From Procambarus clarkii (lineage: Eukaryota; Arthropoda; Malacostraca; Decapoda; Cambaridae), in assembly GCF_040958095.1 (NCBI RefSeq), contig NC_091193.1:21217010-21281009 (forward strand): a stretch of DNA of 64,000 nt. Reading direction: 5' to 3'. The translations under genes and the position numbers were made by a program. The notes below the pieces were generated by a model that was not told where the DNA came from, did no database searches, and saw only the letters and a program-made list of their open reading frames with translations. Shown here in pieces: positions 56,190 to 64,000 of this stretch; within the stretch, counting starts at the first letter, position 1, and the number at the start of each line of letters is the position of its first letter.

Positions 56190-56820
56190 CCCTCACAGTG
56201 ACTCGCTGTCTGCTGTTGCTTAGGTACTCCCTTATCCAATGGAGTACCCTCCCTTTCATTCCTGCCTGCATCTCTAGCTATTTCATTAGCCTCTTGTGTG
56301 GTACTGTGTCATAGCTTTCTGGCAATCCAAAAATATGCAGTCTGATCACCCCTCTCTTGCCTGATTTTTGTTGCCTGGTCATAGAATTCAATTAATCTAT
56401 AACTAATATTTAATTAATCCTGTGAGGCAGGACTTGCCATCCCTGAACCCATGTTGGTGCTATGTTACAAAGTTCTTTCGCTCCAGATGTTCCACAAGCT
56501 TTTTTCGCACAATCTTCTCCATCAGCTTGCATGGTATGCAAGTAAGGGACACTGGCCTGTAGATCAGTGCCTCCTGTCTATCCCCCTTCTTGTATATTGG
56601 GATTACATTAGCAGGCTTCCAAATTGTTGGCAATTTCCCTGTTACCAGTGATTTGTTATACACTATGGAGAGTGGCAGGTACAGTGCTTTTGCTCCTTCC
56701 TTAAGTATCCATGGAGAGATTCCATTCGGGCCTATAGCCTTTGTCACATCCAACTCTAGCAAGAGCTTCCTTACATCCCCACTGGTAATCTCAAACTCTT
56801 CTAGTGGTTCCTGGTTAACT
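56190..56820 (-). pseudogene. CR1-like LINE RT fragment
   Basis: Minus frame 56762-56460 shows KAIGPNGISPWILKEGAKAL, PANVIPIYKKGDRQEALIYR and RPVSLTCIPCKLMEKIVRKK, the N-terminal RT fingers. It continues, decayed, through HGFRDGKSCL and the IEFYDQATKI region to about 56190. No catalytic FADD follows. Confidence 0.8.
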
Positions 56821-56822
56821 GG

Positions 56823-57095
56823 TATTAACTCCGTGTATGTGTGTGTGTGTGTGTTTCTTTGTGAGTATGTGGGGTGGTGGTGTGATTTAGGGAGGGAGTG
56901 AGCGTTTGTGAAATTTTGGGTGTGGGTGTGGGCGTTTATTTGAGTACAAGTATGGGTGTAAATGCAAGGGTGTGAGGATGTGGGGGTTACACAGTGGGGG
57001 TTTGTTCATAGGGGGAGGTGGGGAGGGGTGTTTTGGGAGTGTGTGAGGGCGTGGGAAGTTGGAGGGGGGGGGAAGGTTGGAGGGATCTGATTGAT
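56823..57095 (+). repeat. GT- and G-rich tract
   Basis: GTGTGTGTGTGTGTGT, then GGGTGTGGGTGTGGG and a G-quadruplex motif at 57011-57036 (GGGGGAGGTGGGGAGGGG). Confidence 0.8.
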
Positions 57096-57550
57096 GATCA
57101 GGGGGGGCCCTTGTATCATATAGGTGCCAAAACTTATATACAGAATGAGCCACCCGAATTTGTAGATCTAAATATCTCAGATATAGTTTTAATTAATTAT
57201 TTTAAGTCTTCTTGATGACCTGGAGAGAGTACCTGGCACTAACTCACTCCAAGCAAGCACATGCTAGGTGAGACGGGGTTGGGTCGCCTGTCCTCTCTCT
57301 GCTGGACGTCAATGCTGCCTCCACGTGTTCCTAATATGTTATTCACTCCTATCCTTCTCACTGAGCGTCAATGAACATGTACAACATATACTATCTACGC
57401 GGTGCACTCACTTCGGGGGATCGATCACTATGTTTGCTATAATTCCGCTTCACAAACATTATACTCGCCAATTCGTCCGACCTAACTGACTGACCCCATG
57501 GTATGGCACTGATGTTGCCACTCATCCTATTGTGAGTGATGTGAGTGGTG

Positions 57551-58014
57551 TGTTGGGTACTCACCTAGTTGTGCTTGCGGGGGTTGAGCTCTGGCTCTTT
57601 GGTCCCGCCTCTCAACTGTCAATCAACTGGTGTACAGGTTCCTGAGCCTACTGGGCTCTATCATATCTACATTTGAAACTGTGTATGGAGTCAGCCTCCA
57701 CCACATCACTGCCTAATGCATTCTATTTGTTAACTACTCTGAAACTGAAACATTTATCTCTGATGTTTCTGTGGCTCATTTGGGTACTAAGTTTCCCTTG
57801 TTCGTGTTCCACCCGTGCTAAATAGTTTGTATTTGTTCACTCTGTCAATTCCCCTGAGAATTTTGTAGGTGGTTATCATGTCTTTTCTGTATTCCAGGGG
57901 CGTGAAGTTTAGCTCCCGTAGCCTTTCCTCGTAGCTCATACCTCTCAGTTCTGAGACTAGTCTGGTGGCGTACCTCTGAATCTTCTCTAACTTTGTCTTA
58001 TGTTTAACTTATTT

Positions 58015-58095
<81 letters not shown>

Positions 58096-58870
58096 TATAC
58101 AAGAAGGTACATTGGGTTTGTGAGAGTGCATAGCATGATGTGTTTACTTTCTTGTAAAACCACTAGTACGCACAACGTGTCGGGCAGTTCATTAATCTAA
58201 CAGATAATATTAAGTAGGTAAATTCTAGTAAAATTTATAAAATGTTAACAGGTACATTGTAAGAAAATTTGAGAGAGATTATTATATATTTTAAAGCACA
58301 TTGATAGCTTTTGATTTATTGCTTGATTGATAATTTGACAAAGATTAGTAGGTACAATAAAGCATAACTAGGTATGGACTTCAGGCTGGAGCTGCATACT
58401 CCAGGACTGGTCTGACATCAGTGGTATACAAGGTCCTGAACGATTCCTTACACAAGTTTCTAAAGGCCGTTCTTAAGTTGGCCAACCTAGCATATGCAGC
58501 TGACGTTATCCTTTTGATGTGGGCCTCTGGGGGATAGGTTCGGTGTGATATCAACCCCCAGATCTTTCTCTTTATTTGAATCTTGCAGGATTTCACCTCC
58601 CAGATGGTACCTTGTGTTCAGCCTCCTGCTCTCTTCGCCTAATTGCAATACTTTACACTTCCCTGAGTTAAACTTCAGTAGCTATTTTCTAGACCAGATT
58701 GTCCAAGTCGTCCTGTAGTCTCTGTCGATCTTCATCTGTCTAGATTCTTATCGTAATTTTTGCATCATCAGCAAACATTGAGAGGAATGTGTCTATTACC
58801 CTCTGGAAGATCGTTTACATATATCGAAAACAGCAGGTACAGAAGCCTGTGGGACTCCCCTGGTGACATC
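57551..58870 (-). pseudogene. CR1-like LINE, split by another repeat
   Basis: Two halves of one RT C-terminus on the minus strand. The 58870-58381 part includes CKIQIKRKIWG, ITSAAYARLANLRTAF and VRPVLEYAAPA. The 57992-57551 part continues with KLEKIQRYATRLVSELRG, MSYEERLRELNFTPLEY and TRTREAKLS-like residues. 57993-58380 between them is the reversed 3' end of a family B-related LINE, with a pure (TTTA)n at 58009-58098. Confidence 0.75.
57993..58380 (-). repeat. LINE 3' tail with (TTTA)n, inserted
   Basis: Reversed, it reads CCGACACGTTGTGCGTAC, TAGTGGTTTTACAAGAAA, CACAAACCCAATGTACCTTC, then TAAATAAATA; matches 63569-63689. Confidence 0.7.
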
Positions 58871-59360
58871 TCGATACTCTGATGTCTCCCCATTACAGTA
58901 AGTGTATGTGTGTGTTTTTGGTATAAGTTATTGCATAGTAATAGGTTGCTAATGCTAGAGGTGTAAATCTGGTGCGCTTAACATATTGGCGCCAATGCAC
59001 TTAATGTAATGTTTTAGACTTATAAACACACACATGCATTCTCGGTGGCGTGTTAGGCTCAGAGATTTGTAGCCGAAATTTTAAAGCACGCATTACACTT
59101 TTAATTTCAGAAATGTTATATTGATTCCATTGTGAATTCTCATGTGGCAAGGACAGGAGCCTGGCACGTGTGAAGGTTAAATGAACAAATCCACAAGGGC
59201 CGTGACGAGGCCGTGACTATAAATGGTTCTTGCATAACTAGAAAAATAGGACGGTAATCCATTCAACAATATGAATTAAGATAATTACAGCACAGCGAAG
59301 AAAGAAAGTAATTATCAAAAGAAGGCGCCAAGCCTATATGCCAAAATTGGCATATAAATA

Positions 59361-59983
59361 TGCCAATTACTGAAAACGGCGATGGGTCATATTTTGCCCA
59401 AACCCCCCTGCAGTTTTCAAAATATCTGAAATGTCCGAAATTTGACTCCTGAGCGTGATTTTTAAGCCGAATTCTGACTCTCTGCACCTATTTTCATTTT
59501 CAAATTACGACTTTTTATACCGAAAATATGTCAATTACTGAAAACGGCAATGGGTCATATTTTGCCCAAACCCCCCTGCAGTTTTCAAAATATCTGAAAT
59601 GTCGGAAATTTGACTCCTGAGCGTGATTTTTGAGCCGAATTCTGACTCTCTGTACTTATTTTCATTTTCAAATTACTACTTTTTACACCGAAAATATGCC
59701 AATTACTGAAAACGGCGATGGGTCATATTTTGCCCAAATCCCCCTGCAGTTTTCAAAATATCTGAAATGTCGGAAATTTGACTGCTGAGTGTGATTTTTG
59801 AGCCGAATTCTGACTCTCTGCACCTATTTTCATTTTCAAATTACGACTTTTTATACCGAAAATATGTCAATTACAGAAAACGGCAACGGGTCATATTTTG
59901 CCCAAACTCCCCTGCAGTTTTCAAAATATCTGAAATGTCCGAAATTTGACTACTGAGCGTGATTTTTGAGCCGAATTCTGACT
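59361..59983. repeat. 168-bp tandem repeat, 3.7 copies
   Basis: Units start at 59361, 59529, 59697 and 59865, exactly 168 bases apart, each with CAATTACTGAAAACGGC, TTTTGCCCAAAC and GATTTTTGAGCCGAATTC. Highly similar units. The last is cut at the edge of the hAT element. Confidence 0.92.
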
Positions 59984-60587
59984 CAGGGTTGCCAGATTCA
60001 AATTGCTAAAAGTAGCGAGCTGACGGTCTAAAAGTAGCGAATTTGTAATAAGAGTAGCTCAATTTTTTGTTTAGTGACTGATACGGGTTTCAAAGTGATC
60101 TATTATGATATATAGAGTACATTAAACGATTTTAATTGTTTTGTTAACATTATCTCTGCATATATATATATTTAACCAATATGATAATAGGATAACTTAC
60201 CAATATTTACTGTTTGACGCTTAATGGGTGTGACGTCCTTCCACGTCTTTACAGTTGAAGATTACCAAGATCTTGATCTGCATCCACAACCTCGTTCTTG
60301 TATATTGCAGACTCATATTTAAGCATTGACATGAGTGGTTCAAATGACGAGCAACAAGTTACATTTTCTTCAAGATATGTTTTGATTCTCAAGACTGATG
60401 TAAAAAGCTCAAGTCCCATTCCCATTCAAGATTTCTCAGTTTAGTTTTCACAGACGTTACTCTCGAAAATATCCGTTCAACCAGGGCATTACTGATTGGC
60501 AAGCTGTATATTTTCAACACAAACTCAGCGAGGTCAATCAGTATGGGATCGCCAGCAGTGTTAAAAAAATGTTAAAAAAATAAAATG

Positions 60588-60705
60588 TTTATTTAGGTAA
60601 GGTACATACATACAATAAATTTTTACAAAGATTGGTTGACTTATAGGTAGAGCTAGTACATACAATGCCTAAAGCCACTATTACGCAAAGCGTTTCGGGC
60701 ATGAT
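60588..60705 (-). repeat. LINE 3'-tail, family B
   Basis: AAATGTTTATTTAGGTAAGG then GTACATACATACAATAAA and GCCACTATTACGCAAAGCG; inserted in the hAT element. Confidence 0.7.
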
Positions 60706-60817
60706 AAACTTCAATGACAAGCTTAATACTAATTGAGCATAATGAGTAGAATGAAAACAAGAAATGAAAACATAGATGAAAAAGCAGAACAAATACAATT
60801 ATGTCGACAAACAGCGC

Positions 60818-60848
<31 letters not shown>

Positions 60849-61483
60849 GTTCTTGACAGTTATTGTCTTGGTCTAAAATGACGATTCAGATGTTGGAATT
60901 TGTCCCTTACAAATGTTGGACTAGTCAGTGGTTAACAGTAGGCGCCACTGACTTTCAATTTCACTAAGCTTTGATTGGTCAGCTAATACTAACGGAAGTT
61001 CCGAAAATGGTGGCCATGTAAGCTAAGGCATATGATAGGTAACAGATTTTTCACCTTTTGTTATAGTTTCAACATTAATTAGAATACGAGAAAGAAGCTA
61101 TTTGCAAGCTTTCATTAAAAAATTATCGCATCTTTCTTGAACATTTTGAAACTTTTCCTGGGTTTTGTTTTGTTTGTTTTGTTTTGTTTTGTCTGTTAGT
61201 GGCCAGAAGTGTTGAAAATTCGTAACCAAAGTCAACTTTCTCCAGGAGTAGATACATAGAATTGTAGTCCAAATTAACATGAAGCTTTGCATGATGAGGA
61301 CGAAAGATTCTTCTGAGTATTCCAAGAGTGAAGTTTTCTAAGACAGTGTGAAGGCTATACTCATCTGCTTCATCTTTTTGATAAAGTAAATTCATCCTTT
61401 CAAAATCATTTAGGATTGGTTTGAGACATGTGAAATATAGCTTATTGGAGGGATCAGCGTACATTAAAATAGTTGCCTTGCAA

Positions 61484-61516
<33 letters not shown>

Positions 61517-61788
61517 AGATACTGTATATACAAGAGTTGTTACATTCTTGTACAGCCACTAGTACGCGTAGCGTTTCGGGCAAGTCCTTAAACCTATGGT
61601 CCCTGGAATACGATCCCCTGCCGCGAAGAATCGTTTTTTCATCCAAGTACACATTTTACTGTTGCGTTAAACAGAGGCTACAGTTAAGGAATTGCGCCCA
61701 GTAAATCCTCCCCGGCCAGGATACGAACCCATGACATAGCGCTCGCGGAACGCCAGGCGAGTGTCTTACCACTACACCACGGAGACTG
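61484..61788 (-). repeat. tRNA-derived SINE, family B
   Basis: Nearly identical to 33648-33952, including the T-run at 61489-61515 and GCGAACGCC..GGAGAC end. It splits the hAT transposase frame, so it is younger than the hAT element. Confidence 0.85.
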
Positions 61789-62471
61789 CTTTTGTGATAA
61801 CATATTTATCACAAAAGGAAAAAGCTATTTGGTAATGAGTTGTTAGAGAACCCCACTGATCAATCGGCCGCTTAACACTACCGCTCCTTGCCAACCATCG
61901 TCTTCCTGACAAAGGTATTAACTGTAAGGGATCTTTCCCATCATTTATCAATCTGTAAATTTCTAGATAACTTTCTCCCCTTAATGAAGATCTGTGGAAC
62001 CAGGTGTAGCTTTTGGGATGAAGTATTATTAACAATTAAGGTTGGGAAATCTATGGCCCCTTGGGATGATTACATTGCCTTACGGTTACTTTTTCTTTCA
62101 AAGGTTCCTTGGATCAACGTCTCCAGGGGCCGGTCTCTGACCAGGGCTCTCCTGCGGTAAGTGGTCTAGTCAATCAGGCTGTTGGACTCGGCTGTGATTT
62201 GCACAGATTATATTATTAAAGCATAAATAATCATCATTGAGTTTCTCAATATTAATAGCCCAAAGTAGCCCAACTTGCGTTTAAACTAGCCCAAAAAGTC
62301 GCAAGTAGCAAAATTAAAAATTTGGGAGCGTGGGGCTCTCAAAAGTAGCCCAATTCGCTACTTGCAGCCCAATCTGGCAACCCTGGCGAGTGGTGACTTG
62401 GTGACCTCAGTTGGTGACTTCCTCAGTCACCAACTGAGGAAGTTTGGCTTCAGGAGGGGTTAAGCTATACA

Positions 62472-63905
62472 GTCTCCGTGGTGTAGTGGTAAGACACTCG
62501 CCTGGCGTTCCGCGAGCGCTATGTCTAAGAAAGTCTAGAGACTAAGTCTAGAGGCTAAGGTCTAGAGGCTAGAGGAAAGTCTAGAGACTAAGAAAGTCTC
62601 TAAAACAGTTGGTATACTCTCCAAAATCAGATATTATGTTCCTAACTCTGCTCTCATCTCTCTATATTATGCACTAATCTATCCCTATCTCAACTATGGT
62701 ATCTGTGCATGGGGTTCAACCACTGCAAACCACCTCAAGTCCATCATCACCCAGCAAAAATCTGCTATCAGAATAATATCAAATTCTGCTTTCAGACAAC
62801 ACACAGCCCCCTTGTTTAACTCCCTAAACATGCTAAACATAATCTCACTCCACAAATTCTCTTGTGTCAACTACATTTACAAAACCCTGTTCTTAAATGC
62901 AAATCCTTGTCTGAAACTCTTCCTGGACAGATGTAATAGGACCCATCACCACACCAGAAATAAATATCTCTTTGATATCCCCAGAGTTAAACTTAATCTG
63001 TGTAAACACTCTATGCAAATAAAGGGACCCAGTTTATGGAACTCACTCCCTACTAAATTGAAAACCTGTCCAACTTTTACATCATTCAAAATCAATACTA
63101 AAAAGTACCTAATTTCATCTTCATAGTTTTTCACTTTTTGCCTTAAAATTGCACTGTATCAATTGCTACCCAATCTCCCAACCTTTATGTTCCCAATTTG
63201 AACATCTTTACCATTGTGATCATTACTGTTTTCTTATATGTGCTGCCAATCTGTTGTATGGTGTTTATAAATCTTGTTTATCTGTATCTTTGCTACCCAG
63301 TCTCCCAATCTTTATGTACCCAATCTGAACATCTTTACCATTGTGATCATTGCTGTCTTATATGTGCTGTCAATCTGCTGTATGGTGTCTATTAATCTTG
63401 TTTAAATTACTAATCGAGCTGTCAATGTAATCAATCAGAGCTTTAATATAACAATGTGCTTTAATATACTTACTTATCTCTCTCATCTCATTTTTCTCTT
63501 GTAATGTATCTTTATCATTTATCAATTCTGATTGAAATTACCTACTTAAAATTATCTGCTAGATTAAGGACCTGCCCGAAACGCTGCGCGTACTAGTGGC
63601 TTTACAAGAATGTAAATACTGTACTATCCAATGTATTCTCACAAACCCAATGTACCTTCTTGTATATATATAAATAAATAAATAAATAAATGTCATGGGT
63701 TCGTATCCTGGCCGGGGAGGATTTACTGGGCGCAATTCCTTAACTGTAGCCTCTGTTTAACGCAACAGTAAAATGTGTACTTGGATGAAAAAACGATTCT
63801 TCGCGGCAGGGGATCGTATTCCAGGGACCTGCCCGAAGAAGAGTGGCTGTACAAGAATGTAACAACTCTTGTATATATCTCAAAAAAAAAAAAAAAAAAA
63901 AAAAA
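62472..63905 (+). repeat. SINE family B, split by a LINE
   Basis: 62472-62525 is the 5' end (GTCTCCGTGGTGTAGTGG to ATGTC); 63690-63905 the remainder (ATGTCATGGGTTCG to poly(A)). ATGTC is duplicated. Joined, they give the normal SINE seen at 61484-61788. Confidence 0.85.
62526..63689 (+). pseudogene. 5'-truncated LINE inserted in a SINE
   Basis: RT C-terminus: KTVGILSKI (decayed start), LYYALIYPYLNYGICAWGST, then 62812-63126 with LNIISLHKFSCVNYIYKTL, TRNKYLFDIPRVKLNLCKHS and GPSLWNSLPTKL. The 3' UTR has a direct duplication of about 129 bases (63163 and 63292). It ends CCGAAACGCTGCGCGTACTA, GTGGCTTTACAAGAATG and (TAAA)n. The sequence 62526-62605 is a run of imperfect AAAGTCTAGAGACTAAG repeats. 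Confidence 0.8.
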
Positions 63906-64000
63906 AGCTCATCCAGACCCCCTGGGAATGATTCCCAAAAATTATACATAAAAAAACTTATCTAGGCAATAATTGCCTAACTAGAGAGGGGTTAGTAAAC

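Larger units (their letters stand above)
59984..62385 (-). mobile_element. Decayed hAT transposon with 15-bp TIRs
   Basis: CAGGGTTGCCAGATT at 59984-59998 and its exact complement at 62371-62385. Subterminal AGTAGCGA/AGTAGCCC words repeat at both ends. Transposase on minus: RWLARSGSVKRPIDQWG (about 61870), then LYFTCLKPILNDFERMNLLY (about 61410), then the dimerization motif VLKIYSLPISNALVERIFSR (about 60500). The N-terminal part is missing. Inside are later insertions: a SINE (61484-61788), a LINE tail (60588-60705) and an A-run (60822-60846). Confidence 0.85.

Overview
This is nuclear DNA of an invertebrate animal, most likely a decapod crustacean and plausibly a freshwater crayfish. Supporting this are spliced genes with GT-AG introns, very dense CR1-like LINEs, several tRNA-derived SINE families, hAT, piggyBac-like and mariner remnants, and long palindromic repeats. 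The lineage call rests on the style of the repeats and on recall, not on a search.

Three protein-coding genes can be supported. (1) 12649-14052 (+): the only coding exon, or the last exon, of a 467-residue charged, Tyr/Arg-rich protein with eight tandem 17-residue repeats. I do not recognise it. (2) 17742-33301 (-): an 11-exon gene whose 490-residue product resembles the C-terminal half of SLF2/FAM178A, which recruits the SMC5/6 complex. All exon phases match, and the short last exon carries a PIP-box-like motif. (3) 37410-45815 (+): LSM12, complete in five exons, 202 residues. Genes 2 and 3 are divergent, about 4.1 kb apart.

Layout. 0-12.5 kb is a repeat graveyard with many copies of one LINE 3' end, RT fragments, and a solo LTR inserted in a LINE tail and itself hit by another LINE tail. 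17.7-33.3 kb is the SLF2-like gene; its introns hold a nested foldback, an RNase H LINE split by a piggyBac-like element, and a deleted mariner. 33.6-37.2 kb is LINE and gag-like debris followed by the GC-rich LSM12 promoter. 46.6-55.1 kb is AT-rich and poor in transposons apart from a 22-copy 30-bp minisatellite. 55-64 kb holds two hAT remnants, a 168-bp tandem repeat, CR1 pieces, and a SINE split by a LINE that shares its 3' tail.

The most unusual element is a family of about 180-bp palindromes (four copies). Each has a roughly 35-nt unpaired leader and a hairpin with arms of about 73 nt. Two copies have perfect 11-12 bp target-site duplications and a third has an imperfect one. I cannot match this combination to a standard MITE class.
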